A model generated the notes under the pieces. That model worked only from the letters and a program-made list of their open reading frames with translations, ran no database searches and was not told the DNA's origin. DNA of 64,000 bases, from contig NZ_NTLB01000006.1 of the NCBI RefSeq assembly GCF_002514725.1, positions 124,001-188,000 on the forward strand. The letters are read 5' to 3'. Source of the stretch: Mangrovitalea sediminis. GTDB lineage: Bacteria > Pseudomonadota > Gammaproteobacteria > Pseudomonadales > Oleiphilaceae. Shown here piece by piece: positions 8,449-18,022 of the stretch. The position numbers were made by a program, and so were the translations under genes. Within the stretch, counting starts at the first letter, position 1; every line of letters begins with the position of its first letter.

Positions 8449-9519
8449 TTATCCGCGCCCCAGCAACTGGCGAACCCAGCCGACAGGCCCATGTTCGTAC
8501 CAGTGTCTCCAGGGACGCGAACGGGCATCCTGCCCCAAGGCCTGCGTCATACGATCGAGAATGATCGCGAGCAGGACGATACCCAGGCCACCAACGGAAG
8601 CCAGTCCCATGTCGAGGCGGCCAATACCACGCAATACCATCTGCCCCAAACCGCCGACAGCGATCATCGAAGCAATGACCACCATGGACAGGGCGAGCAT
8701 CAACGTCTGGTTGACGCCGGCCATGATGGTTGGCATTGCCAATGGAACCTGAACCTTGAACAACAACTGTTTGGGCCCCGCGCCAAAAGAGCGGGCAGCC
8801 TCAACCAGGTCTTCCGGTACCTGGCGGATCCCCAAATTCGTCAGTCGAATCAGTGGGGGTAACGCGAAGATGATGGTAACCACCACGCCCGGCACGTTGC
8901 CGATGCCAAACAGCATGACGATGGGAACCAGGTAGACGAATGCCGGAGTCGTCTGCATTGCATCCAGAAAGGGCCGGAACAGCGCCAGCCCGCGATCGTT
9001 TCGCGACAGCCATATGCCGAGCGGTAAACCGATCACAATGCAGAAGAACACCGAGGTGAACACCAGCGACAACGTCACCAGGGCCTGCGACCAGGCACCG
9101 ATAAGACCGATAGTCGCCAACGACAGGAAGGTACCCAGTGCAAGCCGCCGCCCGGCCAGTTGCCAGGCAAACAGCGAGAGCAGAATGATCAGAATCGGCG
9201 ACGGAATCCACTGCAGCACGTCGTTGATACCGGACAGCGTCGCATCCACCGGCCAACGAACGGCCTGGAACAGCGGACGGAAATGCAGGACAACCCAGTT
9301 CAGCGCATGCTCGACCCAGGAATCCAGAGGGATAATGGTTTCCTTGAAGGGATGCAGCCAATCGAAATGATGCGGCTGAGCCTTGGGAATATCGCTTAAC
9401 CAGCTGGGCGCGGCCTGAGCATGCTGCGCTGCCGCTCCTGCGGCCTGATCGGCGCCTGCCGGAGACGCCGCCGGTGTCCCCCAGGGGTTACTACTCGCAT
9501 TCTGTGCCTGATCGCTCAT
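8449..9519 (-). CDS. proW: Glycine betaine/proline ABC transporter permease ProW
   Basis: This 356-residue protein has a long polar N-terminal tail (about 65 residues rich in Ala/Gln), as in E. coli ProW, and then a BPD-type permease core with about six to seven helices. The EAA loop reads [20 protein letters not shown], which docks onto the ATPase. [20 protein letters not shown] and the [19 protein letters not shown] block are also typical. The start overlaps the proV stop by ATGA (9516-9519), so the two are translationally coupled. It forms the membrane channel for betaine import. Confidence 0.95.
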   Translation of the reverse strand: MSDQAQNASSNPWGTPAASPAGADQAAGAAAQHAQAAPSWLSDIPKAQPHHFDWLHPFKETIIPLDSWVEHALNWVVLHFRPLFQAVRWPVDATLSGINDVLQWIPSPILIILLSLFAWQLAGRRLALGTFLSLATIGLIGAWSQALVTLSLVFTSVFFCIVIGLPLGIWLSRNDRGLALFRPFLDAMQTTPAFVYLVPIVMLFGIGNVPGVVVTIIFALPPLIRLTNLGIRQVPEDLVEAARSFGAGPKQLLFKVQVPLAMPTIMAGVNQTLMLALSMVVIASMIAVGGLGQMVLRGIGRLDMGLASVGGLGIVLLAIILDRMTQALGQDARSRPWRHWYEHGPVGWVRQLLGRG

Positions 9520-10742
9520 TTAGCCATCTCCTCAACCCTTTCGCTGATCTCGGTACCGCTTTCCCGATCAATGGTCTGAAGCAGCATGGTTTTGTTGATC
9601 GTGCCGCGATAGCGGCCTTTATCATCGACCACCGGCACGGCGCAGGGTGCTTCGGCAACAACACCGAGCACAGAACCCAACGCGGTGTCATGCGGGATGA
9701 AAGGAATATCGGTGATGACTGCATCGCGAATGCTGCCGCTGCCACTGGCTGCCTTTGACAGGGATGCCAGCGAGACAACACCGTGATAAACACCATCCTT
9801 GCCGACGAGATAGCCATGCTCGGCGTCGTGATCCTTCAGCCGCTGCAGCGCAGCGCGAATGCCCACCCCTTCCCGTTCGATGACGGTCGTCTGAACCTTG
9901 CGGGCAATGTCCCCGGCACTAAGCACCGATGTGACGTCCACACCGCGAAAGAAGGATTTGACGTAGTCGTCGGCAGGATTACGCAGGATTTCCTCCGGCG
10001 TTCCCACCTGAACGACGCGACCGCCTTCCATAATGGCGATGCGGTCGCCAATGCGCATGGCTTCATCAAGGTCGTGGGAAATGAAAATAATGGTGCGTTG
10101 TTGACGGGACTGCAGGTCCAGCAACTCATCCTGCATCTCCGTCCGGATCAGCGGATCCAGCGCCGAAAACGCCTCATCCATCAACAGCACTTCCGGATCT
10201 CCGGCCAGCGCACGTGCCAAGCCGACACGCTGCTGCATGCCACCGGACAACTCATCGGGGTAGCTGGCCGCATAGGTTCGCAAGCCCACCTGATCCAGCG
10301 CTTCGAGAGCACGTGCTTCACGCTCTTCTTTCTCGACGCCAGCCAGGTCCAGGCCGAAGGAGGTATTCTCTAAAACATTGAGGTGGGGCATCAGTGCGAA
10401 GGATTGGAAGACCATACTGATCTTCTTGCGCCGCAACGCCAGCAGGTCGGCATCGTTCATGGCGGCAATATCGACACCGTCAAAGAACACGTGACCACTG
10501 GTGGGTTCAATCAGACGGTTGAGCATCCTGACCAGCGTGGATTTGCCGGAACCGGACAGCCCCATAATGACGAAGATTTCGCCAGCGCCGATCTCAAGAT
10601 TTGCATCGTAGACACCGGCGATGTTGCCCGTTCGCTCAAACACTTCATCTTTAGCGACACCTTGCTTGAGCAGCGCCAAGGCCTCTTCAGGTCGATCACC
10701 GAATATCTTATAAAGATGTTCGACAACTACTTTTTGTTTCAT
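9516..10742 (-). CDS. proV: Glycine betaine/proline ABC transporter ATPase ProV
   Basis: This 408-residue protein has Walker [10 protein letters not shown] at residues 61-69, the signature LSGGMQQR at 165-172, Walker B LLMDEAF near 186-192 and the switch His in FISHDLDEA. The C-terminal ~120 residues form a CBS pair, the ionic-strength sensing module known for the OpuA/ProV group. GGGAGCGCAC precedes the ATG at 10742. It is the first gene of the operon, so the osmotically controlled promoter should lie in the gap 10743-11265 upstream. Confidence 0.96.
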   Translation of the reverse strand: MKQKVVVEHLYKIFGDRPEEALALLKQGVAKDEVFERTGNIAGVYDANLEIGAGEIFVIMGLSGSGKSTLVRMLNRLIEPTSGHVFFDGVDIAAMNDADLLALRRKKISMVFQSFALMPHLNVLENTSFGLDLAGVEKEEREARALEALDQVGLRTYAASYPDELSGGMQQRVGLARALAGDPEVLLMDEAFSALDPLIRTEMQDELLDLQSRQQRTIIFISHDLDEAMRIGDRIAIMEGGRVVQVGTPEEILRNPADDYVKSFFRGVDVTSVLSAGDIARKVQTTVIEREGVGIRAALQRLKDHDAEHGYLVGKDGVYHGVVSLASLSKAASGSGSIRDAVITDIPFIPHDTALGSVLGVVAEAPCAVPVVDDKGRYRGTINKTMLLQTIDRESGTEISERVEEMAK

Positions 10743-11181
10743 GTGCGCTCCCGCAACAGGACAACTTTGGCCCTAGGATTTCCCTGCCCCGAGACGGACC
10801 TCGAACAACGGAACACCGAAGCTTCCGGGAAATCGATCCAACTCCCGGAATGTCGCGTCAACAGTGGCATAACGCGTCCATCGCAGCCTTGCTAATACTT
10901 CGTGTTCTTTCTAATCGGACTTTCGTCTTCCCAGCCAAACTCATACCAAACACCTATAATTGTCTGGCATTCCCGTTCAGTCTCATTGCTGGCTTGGGGT
11001 AAAAGCGACGTGATAGTGGCACGAAGCCAACTATATTATTTAGAGTACAACATATTTAAGAATGAAATCCAGTACACAAACCCAGGAAACGACGTCAGCG
11101 GATTAGCCATCCGTTGAATACTCAAGTGGCTAAAAACATGTTTTGACCGTTAGAACAGGACGCAAGAGGGAAGAACAAGGG

Positions 11182-11266
11182 GTTCGAGACGGAGGTATTC
11201 GAAGAGAGATATGCGAAAGCAGTAATTCGAAGAAATTAATTCAAAGAAAGGCATTCGAAAAAACAG
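11182..11266. repeat. Degenerate 14-bp tandem repeat with ATTCGAA core
   Basis: The core ATTCGAAG or a variant recurs at exact 14-base steps: 11197 (attcgaag), 11211 (atgcgaaa), 11225 (attcgaag), 11239 (attcaaag) and 11253 (attcgaaa). A further weak unit (gttcgaga) lies at 11182. A period of 14 is not a multiple of three, so it is not a coding repeat. It sits just beyond the VWA-gene terminator and some 440 bases upstream of proV. Confidence 0.6.
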
Positions 11267-11298
11267 TTCGATGGCGACAAACAGCGTCGCCATCGAAC
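11257..11298 (-). terminator. Strong intrinsic terminator after the VWA gene
   Basis: A perfect 13-bp stem (11266-11278 with 11286-11298, GTTCGATGGCGAC/GTCGCCATCGAAC) encloses a 7-base loop. On the minus strand it is followed at once by TGTTTTTT (11265 down to 11257). It lies 27 bases after the stop of the VWA gene. Confidence 0.85.
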
Positions 11299-11324
11299 AC
11301 GCAGAAAGGAAAAAAGTCGGCTGA

Positions 11325-12506
11325 TCAGCGGCTCAGGAAACGCATCCCGGCTTCAAGACCTTCCAGTGTCATCGGGAACATGTGGTCGCCCACCAACTGA
11401 CGTGCGATTCCCAACGAGCCACCACTCCCCCAATACTGTTCAGGCAGCGGATTCAGCCAGATAACCTTGTCGAAATGATCCGTCACACGCTGCATCCAGA
11501 CCGCGCCGGCTTCTTCGTTCCAATGTTCGATAGAGCCACCCGGATGCGTAATCTCGTAGGGAGCCATACTCGCATCCCCCACAAAGATCACCTTATAGTC
11601 CGGCGTATATTTATGCAGGATATCCCAGGTACTCGTCGACTCGCTGACACGGCGTATATTGTTCTTCCACACGCTTTCATAAATGAAATTGTGGAAGTAG
11701 AAGTATTCGAGATGCTTGAACTCGGTTCGGCTGGCTGAAAACAGCTCCTCGCAAACCCGGACATGGGGATCCATCGACCCGCCGATATCGAAAAACAGCA
11801 GTACCTTCACCGTGTTATGTCGCTCAGGCACCATTTTCAGATCGAGATAGCCGGCATTACGCGCCGTCGAGCGAATGGTGTCGTCCAGGTCCAGTTGATC
11901 AGCGGCACCCTGTCGCGCAAACTTGCGCAAACGACGCAGCGCAACTTTGATATTGCGGATGCCCAGCGTGATGCTATCGTCGAGATCGCGATAACCGCGC
12001 TTTTCCCAGACCTTGATCGCCTTCCCATGTCGGCCCTGCTTCTGGCCGATACGAAAACCTTCAGGATTATAGCCATTGGCACCGAATGGCGAGGTGCCAC
12101 CGGTACCAATCATTCGGTTGCCGCCCTGATGGCGTTCCTTCTGCTCCTCCAGGCGCTTCTTGAAGGCTTCTATCAGCTCCTCAAGACCACCCAACGACTC
12201 TATCCTGGCTTTGTCCTCCTCGCTGAGCTGGCGCTCGAACTCGGCACGTAACCAATCGTCAGGAATCATCGCCGCCAGCAGGTCATCCAGATTCTCGATG
12301 CCCTTGAAGTAGCTTTCGAAAGCACGATCGAACTTATCGTAGTGGCGCTCATCCTTGACCAGACAAAGCCGGCTCAAATAGTAGAACTCTTCCATGTCGG
12401 CAAACGCGAGGCGTTCCTGCAATGCCGCCAGGAGGTCGAGAAACTCCCTGAGACTGGCAGGCACCCGCGCCTTGCGCACTTCCATAAAGAAATCGACTAA
12501 CATCAT
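11325..12506 (-). CDS. VWA domain protein, CoxE-like, partner of MoxR ATPase
   Basis: This 393-residue protein is cytoplasmic, with no signal peptide. An all-helical, charged N-terminal region (residues 1-210) precedes a von Willebrand A domain whose metal site reads DIGGSMD near residue 240, then VIFVGDASMAPYE and VIWLNPLPEQYWGSGGS. The first Ser of the classic DxSxS is Gly, as is usual in the CoxE/YehP-like branch. It follows the MoxR-type AAA+ gene by 27 bases on the same strand. Such pairs act as ATP-driven chaperones that insert metals or remodel complexes, but the client here is unknown. The ATGATG start leaves the first Met uncertain. Confidence 0.9.
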   Translation of the reverse strand: MMLVDFFMEVRKARVPASLREFLDLLAALQERLAFADMEEFYYLSRLCLVKDERHYDKFDRAFESYFKGIENLDDLLAAMIPDDWLRAEFERQLSEEDKARIESLGGLEELIEAFKKRLEEQKERHQGGNRMIGTGGTSPFGANGYNPEGFRIGQKQGRHGKAIKVWEKRGYRDLDDSITLGIRNIKVALRRLRKFARQGAADQLDLDDTIRSTARNAGYLDLKMVPERHNTVKVLLFFDIGGSMDPHVRVCEELFSASRTEFKHLEYFYFHNFIYESVWKNNIRRVSESTSTWDILHKYTPDYKVIFVGDASMAPYEITHPGGSIEHWNEEAGAVWMQRVTDHFDKVIWLNPLPEQYWGSGGSLGIARQLVGDHMFPMTLEGLEAGMRFLSR

Positions 12507-12533
12507 CTCCCCCAGTTCGGCGGCAGCAGCGGA

Positions 12534-13376
12534 TCAACCGCGGCGCCGCGCCATGAAGGCCAATTTCTGCAACAGATGGACGTCCTGCTCGTTCTTCACC
12601 AGCGCGCCATACAGCGGCGGCATCGCCTGTGCAGGATCGCGTTCCTGCAGGACCTGCATAGCCAGATCGTCCGCCAGCAAAAGCTTCAGCCAATCGATCA
12701 GTTCCGAGGTCGAAGGCTTCTTCTTGAGGCCAGGGACTTTACGAACGTCGAAGAAGATCTCCAATGCATCCCTTACCAGGTCCTGCTGGATGTTGGGGAA
12801 ATGCACGCTCACGATCTCTTCCATGGTGGCGTGATCCGGGAAGCTGATGTAGTGGAAGAAGCAGCGACGAAGGAAGGCATCGGGCAACTCCTTCTCGTTG
12901 TTACTGGTGATCACAACGATCGGACGCTTTTGGGCAACCACCCGTTGCTTGGTTTCGTAGACATAGAACTCCATGCGGTCGAGCTCGAGCAACAGGTCGT
13001 TCGGGAACTCGATGTCGGCCTTATCGATCTCATCGATCAGAAGCACCGCCTGCTGCTCGGAATCGAACGCCTCCCAGAGCTTGCCCTTAATGATGTAGTT
13101 GCCGATATCCTGCACACGATCATCGCCCAGTTGCGAATCGCGCAGACGGGACACGGCATCGTATTCATAAAGTCCTTGCTGGGCCTTGGTCGTCGATTTG
13201 ATATGCCAGCTGATCAATGGCGCATCGAGAGCCGCCGCCAACTCCTCGGCCAGCAGCGTTTTGCCGGTACCCGGTTCGCCCTTGATGAGCAGCGGGCGCT
13301 GTAGCGTCATGGCCGCGTTGACCGCCATCCGCAGATCATCGGTGGCAACGTATCTCTCTGTACCTTTAAACTTCAT
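12534..13376 (-). CDS. MoxR-family AAA+ ATPase
   Basis: 280 residues, within the normal range for MoxR proteins. Walker A GEPGTGKT is at residues 33-40, Walker B VLLIDEID at 111-118, sensor 1 is in VVITSNNEKELPDAFLRRC and the arginine finger is in the same block. Residues 225-280 form the helical lid. It heads a two-gene minus-strand operon with the CoxE-like VWA protein. Only the generic role (AAA+ chaperone working with a VWA adaptor) is known for this type. Confidence 0.92.
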   Translation of the reverse strand: MKFKGTERYVATDDLRMAVNAAMTLQRPLLIKGEPGTGKTLLAEELAAALDAPLISWHIKSTTKAQQGLYEYDAVSRLRDSQLGDDRVQDIGNYIIKGKLWEAFDSEQQAVLLIDEIDKADIEFPNDLLLELDRMEFYVYETKQRVVAQKRPIVVITSNNEKELPDAFLRRCFFHYISFPDHATMEEIVSVHFPNIQQDLVRDALEIFFDVRKVPGLKKKPSTSELIDWLKLLLADDLAMQVLQERDPAQAMPPLYGALVKNEQDVHLLQKLAFMARRRG

Positions 13377-13694
13377 CGAAACCTATCCTCTCAACTCGCG
13401 ACCGGCCGCTCCACGCAAAACAGCGGGACTCGCAGGAATCCATCGTAATCAGTTGCAGGCATTATAACCGGATGCCTCTAACGACAATACGTTACTGGGT
13501 CACTGCTCGATGAACAAGCGTCATCAGAGACAGCAACCGTACTCAGCGTTATTACCATATGACATAAATGCCGTGGATTTCGACGCACAACGTGTTTATG
13601 TTGTGCAAACTACGCTCTCCGGGATCGGCCGAAGGGCGCTAACCCGGCAATGACCGGCGAAGTTTCAACCGGACCCAATCGACAGGAGACCGAC
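13377..13694. other. Divergent promoter region between MoxR and cysK
   Basis: These 318 bases hold the promoters of both flanking genes. The only clear structure is the dyad GCACAAC-N8-GTTGTGC at 13585-13606, 88 bases upstream of the cysK start. It could be an operator or attenuating hairpin for cysK. No CysB site was confirmed. Confidence 0.45.
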
Positions 13695-14666
13695 ATGGCA
13701 CGTATTTTTGACGACAACTCGTTTGCCATCGGCAACACCCCCCTGGTTCGCCTGAATCACGTTTCGGACGGCGCGACCATCTGGGCAAAGATCGAAGGCC
13801 GCAACCCGGCCTACTCCGTTAAGTGCCGTATCGGCGCATCCATGATCTGGGACGCCGAGAAGAAGGGGCTGCTCAAGCCCGGCATGACGATTATTGAACC
13901 GACCAGCGGCAATACCGGTATCGCCCTCGCCTACGTCGCTGCAGCCCGCGGCTATAAACTGCAACTGACGATGCCCGCCTCAATGAGCCTGGAGCGAAGA
14001 AAGGTCCTCAAGGCGTTAGGTGCGGAGCTGATTCTGACGGAAGCGGCCAAGGGAATGCCCGGCGCCATTGCCAAGGCCCAGGAAATCGCTGAAAGCGATC
14101 CCGAGCAGTTCTTTATGCCACAGCAATTCAACAACCCGGCCAACCCGGCGATTCACGAAAGTACAACAGGTCCCGAGATCTGGAACGATACCGACGGCCG
14201 GATCGACGTACTGGTCTGCGGTGTAGGCACTGGCGGGACGCTGACGGGGATTTCCCGATACATCAAGCAAACCAAAGGCAAGCCGATTACCAGCGTCGCG
14301 GTGGAGCCGACATCCTCACCGGTCATCAGCCAGACCATTCAAGGTATCGAAGTCAAACCGGCGCCCCATAAAATCCAGGGTATCGGCGCAGGCTTCGTGC
14401 CGAAGAACCTGGATATGGGGATCGTGGACCAGGTGGAGACGGTGACCAACGAGGAATCCATTGAAATGGCCCACCGCCTCATGCGGGAGGAGGGAATCCT
14501 CTGCGGGATTTCCTGTGGTGCGGCAGTTGCAGCGGCGGTGCGTGTCAGCAAACAGCCGGAACACCAAGGCAAGAACATTGTCGTGGTCCTGCCCGACTCC
14601 GCAGAACGCTATCTCTCAACGGCACTGTTCGAAAATCTCTTTAGCGAGAAAGAAACGATACAGTAA
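13695..14666 (+). CDS. cysK: Cysteine synthase A (O-acetylserine sulfhydrylase)
   Basis: 323 residues from the ATG at 13695, which has CAGGAGA eight bases upstream; an in-frame ATG 15 codons earlier lacks such a site. It is a PLP enzyme making cysteine from O-acetylserine and sulfide. The Schiff-base Lys is K43 in [10 protein letters not shown], the same sequence context as E. coli CysK. The substrate loop TSGNTG is at 70-75 and the phosphate cup GTGGTLTG lies near 178. [16 protein letters not shown] and LPDSAERY near the C-terminus complete the family pattern. It is a single gene on the plus strand with a 12-bp inverted repeat just after the stop. Confidence 0.96.
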   Translation: MARIFDDNSFAIGNTPLVRLNHVSDGATIWAKIEGRNPAYSVKCRIGASMIWDAEKKGLLKPGMTIIEPTSGNTGIALAYVAAARGYKLQLTMPASMSLERRKVLKALGAELILTEAAKGMPGAIAKAQEIAESDPEQFFMPQQFNNPANPAIHESTTGPEIWNDTDGRIDVLVCGVGTGGTLTGISRYIKQTKGKPITSVAVEPTSSPVISQTIQGIEVKPAPHKIQGIGAGFVPKNLDMGIVDQVETVTNEESIEMAHRLMREEGILCGISCGAAVAAAVRVSKQPEHQGKNIVVVLPDSAERYLSTALFENLFSEKETIQ

Positions 14667-14675
14667 GACTCTACC

Positions 14676-14704
14676 AATACCTCCCGGTATCGCCGGGAGG
14701 TATT
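14676..14704. terminator. Perfect hairpin between convergent cysK and VWA gene
   Basis: AATACCTCCCGG (14676-14687) pairs perfectly with CCGGGAGGTATT (14693-14704) around a 5-base loop. There is no T run on either strand beyond the stem ends, so efficiency is uncertain. Its position 10 bases after the cysK stop and 15 bases before the converging stop suits a shared terminator. Confidence 0.55.
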
Positions 14705-14718
14705 CCGGGCCGCCGTGC

Positions 14719-17064
14719 CTATGCCTTATCAGACGGTTTCCTGTCCTCTTTTGAATCCTCTTCGCCGCTGCCGTCATCGGGCAGGTCGTCGATATCCGAA
14801 ATGTCGAAATCCTCGAGGCTGTACTCTTCGTCGGCCGACGCATTTTCCGCCATGATCTGTTCAGCGAGTTTCTCTGCATCATCAGGCTCGACTTCCGGTT
14901 CAGACGAGCCCACAACGGGTATATCCTCCGCACCCGCGTCCTCCGCCAGGATATCCTCGATATTCGCCATAGCATCGTCGGGTTCTTCGGGCTCGGGTTC
15001 GGGCTCGCTCTCCTGGGTTTCTGGCTCTGGCTCTGGCTCTGGCTCTGGCTCAGGTTCCGGCTCAGCGTCAACAACGGGAAAAGCCGCCTCATCAGACTCG
15101 TCAGGTGAGTCCAGATCGTCTACCAGGGATTCGGCCCTCAACTTTTTCCGACGCCGCCAGAACAACCAGCCTGCCACCAGTACACCAACGACTACAACCG
15201 CGCCGACACCAACAGCCAGGAACGGCTTTACACGTGACCAGAGGCTCTTTTTGGGCGGGGCAGCGGGCTTTTCCACGGTCTTTATCGGCGCAGGTTTTTC
15301 GACCTTCGACGCCAGATCCGGCGCAATATTGGGTTGAGGCGCGGGCTTCGCCTCAGGTTTTGCTACATGAGGCGCAACGGTTTCCTTGGGAGCCTCAGGA
15401 GGCGTTGCCGGCGTCTCCGGCACCGGAGGGTTGAGGCTTTGATACTCGGCACCACTCGTGCCCTTGCGCGGGAATTCCGCCGTTAACGAGTCGGGAGCGA
15501 AGAGAAACTCATGGCCGTTCGAGGTATACCCTTTTACCCGAAGGCCCACGTGGTAAGTCCCCGGTCCCTCTTCCGCTGCAAGGGAGTCATGCCATTGACC
15601 GCTGGCCTTGTCAAAGTTCAGGTTGACGATACGGTCCTTTCCGTCAGGCCCTGAAATCTTCATGGCGACGACCGTCTTGCTGACGTCAAGTGCGGGGTTT
15701 TGAGGCGTCACCACGATGTCATAGCGACTCTTGGCGCCCTCACCCGAACCATGCACTTCGACGTTAACGGGTGCCCTCAGGGTAATGGTCTGAGTATTCT
15801 CCCGCTGGAAGGTCTTACCATCGGCCAGGACCCGGAACTGGTAGACCCCGGGCTCCGTCAGCTTGCTGATGCTATCGCGATAGACCCCATCCGCCGGCAC
15901 TTCGCCCGCATCCGACAACACTTTGGAACCCACTCGGCCATCCTGGGTGGTCAGGGACAGGGTCACTGTAATCAGCTTCAGGAAGTCGGCATTGGTCAGC
16001 TTGGATGAGTCGTCATAGAAACCGACATCCAGGTCCAGACGATCCCCCGCATAGAAATTGGCCGGCAACTGCGTTACCGCCATTCGCAGATCACTGACAA
16101 TGGTGACACGGCTGTCCGGTTCCAGTTCGGCGTCAATATTCCAGTCGCCAGCCAGGGGTTTCTCGACCGTGACCAGGTCATAGCGATTTTCAGCCAGCCA
16201 GTGCACCGAGGCGGGATGGGCTTCAGCCGTCAGCCAGTGGCCATCAGGCATTTTCAAGCGCGTCGCTTTGCTGCCCGGCTTGTGAAAAATCAGCGCGGTA
16301 AACTCACGAACCTTGGCATCGACATGAAAGCCGTTGTCCTTGATGGGCACCTGTTCGCTCGGTGCTGCCTGATCGAAGGCCCTGAGGAAGGCGCGAGACA
16401 GGGCATCTGCGCTTTCTGCGATGGTGAAGGTGCCACCGGTATCCACCGCCAGGCGCTTCAGTAGTGAACGATCTGCATTGGGAGATAAGGCGATGGTATC
16501 GATGTGGGCGCCGTGGCTTTTGATCCGTTGCAACACCCGGGTCAGGACCTCATGTCGCGCCTTGGCATCCACTTCGGCATTACCCGGCACATCCACCATG
16601 CCATCGGTCAGGAGAATAAAGTGGGTATGGTCAAAGCGACGCCCCTTGAAGAAATCGTCGCTGGCAACCGTCAGGGCCTTACCGATGTCGGTATACAGGC
16701 CCACGGAATTGATCTTGCCGGCCTTGGCGAGCGCATTTTTCCGCCAAGCGGCATCCACCTTGCCATGCTTCACCAGCATGTTGGTGTATTGACCAAAGGT
16801 CCAGACCCCCCCTTCACTGCCTTCCGGCAGCAACTGCGTCACCATACGTACAGCCGGTCGTCGCAGGTTGTGCGGATCGTTCTGCTTCATACTGCCGGAG
16901 ATGTCGATGACCAACCGCACATCGATATCTTTGGCGGCGGTCGGCGCCGGCGTTTGCGCAACGCTGAACGGACTCAGGAAAAGAAGGATAAACAGGGGTA
17001 AGAAACGCTTGGACATAGGTCGCATCATCAGGTTGCGGACATCGACGCCGGCAAGCCTAGCCAC
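14719..17064 (-). CDS. Membrane-anchored periplasmic VWA protein with acidic EP-repeat tail
   Basis: Up to 781 residues. The GTG at 17064 has GGAAG seven bases upstream; ATG codons at 17028, 17025 and 17016 are alternatives that shorten the n-region before the signal sequence (FLPLFILLFLSPFSVAQ). A VWA domain follows, with an intact metal site DISGSM at 54-59 and ILLTDGMVD. The middle (residues 240-540) looks like Ig/beta domains. A Pro/Ala/Lys-rich linker leads to one helix near 620-645 (FLAVGVGAVVVVGVLVAGWL) and a strongly acidic cytoplasmic tail with repeated Glu-Pro. It resembles the gammaproteobacterial TIGR03503-type family of unknown function. The tail is encoded by a tandem hexamer tract. 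Confidence 0.85.
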   Translation of the reverse strand: MARLAGVDVRNLMMRPMSKRFLPLFILLFLSPFSVAQTPAPTAAKDIDVRLVIDISGSMKQNDPHNLRRPAVRMVTQLLPEGSEGGVWTFGQYTNMLVKHGKVDAAWRKNALAKAGKINSVGLYTDIGKALTVASDDFFKGRRFDHTHFILLTDGMVDVPGNAEVDAKARHEVLTRVLQRIKSHGAHIDTIALSPNADRSLLKRLAVDTGGTFTIAESADALSRAFLRAFDQAAPSEQVPIKDNGFHVDAKVREFTALIFHKPGSKATRLKMPDGHWLTAEAHPASVHWLAENRYDLVTVEKPLAGDWNIDAELEPDSRVTIVSDLRMAVTQLPANFYAGDRLDLDVGFYDDSSKLTNADFLKLITVTLSLTTQDGRVGSKVLSDAGEVPADGVYRDSISKLTEPGVYQFRVLADGKTFQRENTQTITLRAPVNVEVHGSGEGAKSRYDIVVTPQNPALDVSKTVVAMKISGPDGKDRIVNLNFDKASGQWHDSLAAEEGPGTYHVGLRVKGYTSNGHEFLFAPDSLTAEFPRKGTSGAEYQSLNPPVPETPATPPEAPKETVAPHVAKPEAKPAPQPNIAPDLASKVEKPAPIKTVEKPAAPPKKSLWSRVKPFLAVGVGAVVVVGVLVAGWLFWRRRKKLRAESLVDDLDSPDESDEAAFPVVDAEPEPEPEPEPEPEPETQESEPEPEPEEPDDAMANIEDILAEDAGAEDIPVVGSSEPEVEPDDAEKLAEQIMAENASADEEYSLEDFDISDIDDLPDDGSGEEDSKEDRKPSDKA
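15021..15050 (+). repeat. Five tandem CTGGCT hexamers inside the VWA gene
   Basis: CTGGCT is repeated five times without interruption (15021-15050), with degenerate copies on both sides. On the coding strand this makes Glu-Pro pairs. Because the unit is 6 bases, slippage would change tail length without breaking the frame. Confidence 0.75.
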
Positions 17065-17218
17065 CGACGCGCTTCCTGGAGAGGGCTAACGCGGTACAAC
17101 GCTGCCGCTGGCAGGTCTAACGCTCGTTACGCCACTCTTCTCAAGCCTATATATAGCAGCCTAAGTAGGAAATGAACAAACAGAACAGGGCCTAAGGCCA
17201 GTCTTTTGAGACAGATTT

Positions 17219-17575
17219 TCAGCTTCCTTCGCCGCCGAAGCGACGAACGCGCAACAGATCCAGCCCCCACATGATCAGCATAAGACAGCCGGCGAAGGCC
17301 ATGCCGGTGAAAGCCCGGGCGGAGTCCAGCCCCTGACCGAGAATGGTTTCGTAGCCGCCATAGAGCCACGCAGGGACCAGCCAATTATCGGCGAGCCGGG
17401 AGTACACCGGGGTGAAAAGAATAACCGCAACTATCGCACGCAAAAGCTGGCGAAATCCGTAGTGCTTCACCAACCGCCCTGACAGTCGCGCAAACACCCA
17501 CTGCAAACCACAGGCGCACCCCAGATAAATCAACCAGGCCAGGACGTAGGTGTTAAACAGCACACTCAAAGTCAT
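17219..17575 (-). CDS. Small integral membrane protein of unknown function
   Basis: 118 residues with three likely helices: LFNTYVLAWLIYLGCACGLQWV, LLRAIVAVILFTPVYS and FTGMAFAGCLMLIMWGLDLL. Basic residues between helices 1 and 2 suggest that loop is cytoplasmic. No conserved motif is recognised. It starts directly after the ycgN stop (1-base spacing), so it is cotranscribed with rnd-ycgL-ycgN. The sequence ends in RVRRFGGEGS. Confidence 0.75.
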   Translation of the reverse strand: MTLSVLFNTYVLAWLIYLGCACGLQWVFARLSGRLVKHYGFRQLLRAIVAVILFTPVYSRLADNWLVPAWLYGGYETILGQGLDSARAFTGMAFAGCLMLIMWGLDLLRVRRFGGEGS

Positions 17576-18022
17576 TCAATTCACCCAATAGATAATATGT
17601 TCTTCCCAGCGATCCTCGGGGACTTCATCCTCCGAGACCACCTTCCCCCGAACAGAAATATCCGCGGCATGTACCGACGCGGGATCGCCCGTCAGCAAGG
17701 GATGCCAGTCGGGTAACGGCAGCCCCGCGTTTAGCCGGTAATAGGCACAGCTCGACGGCAGCCATTCGAAAACATCCAGGTCGCCCGCTGTCAGATGGAC
17801 GCAATTCTCCACCTTATTACGGCCGCCCTGATAGACGGTACAGCGGCAGCTCTGCACATCGAGGTGGCGGCAGGCCACATCCGTGTAGAAAAGCTCCCCG
17901 GTGTCCTCATCCTCCAACTTCTGCAGACAGCAGCGCCCGCAGCCATCGCACAGCGACTCCCACTCCCTCGCGGTCATCTCGTCCAACCGCTTACGCTGCC
18001 AGAAAGGAATTTCCGCAATCAC
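17576..18022 (-). CDS. ycgN: YcgN-family cysteine-cluster protein (UPF0260)
   Basis: 148 residues, the usual size. The N-terminal block reads ESLCDGCGRCCLQKLED, followed by VACRHLDVQSCRCTVY and NCVHL, making the conserved cysteine cluster (CxxCGxCC...C...CxC) that suggests metal or Fe-S binding. LPSSCAYYRL and GLPLPDWHPLLTGD are also family blocks. The start overlaps the ycgL stop by four bases. The function is not established in any organism known to me. Confidence 0.93.
   Translation of the reverse strand: MIAEIPFWQRKRLDEMTAREWESLCDGCGRCCLQKLEDEDTGELFYTDVACRHLDVQSCRCTVYQGGRNKVENCVHLTAGDLDVFEWLPSSCAYYRLNAGLPLPDWHPLLTGDPASVHAADISVRGKVVSEDEVPEDRWEEHIIYWVN

Larger units (their letters stand above)
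10743..11324. other. Intergenic region upstream of proV with terminator and tandem repeat
   Basis: This stretch of 582 bases is clearly AT-richer than the genes around it and has no convincing coding sequence; the short plus-strand frames lack ribosome sites and family features. It holds the proV promoter (not resolved to a clear -35/-10 pair), a degenerate 14-bp tandem array at 11182-11266 and the terminator of the VWA gene at 11257-11298. Confidence 0.6.

Noticed and set aside
10902-11117. Short plus-strand frame upstream of proV
   Set aside because: No ribosome site, no recognisable features and AT-rich non-coding composition.
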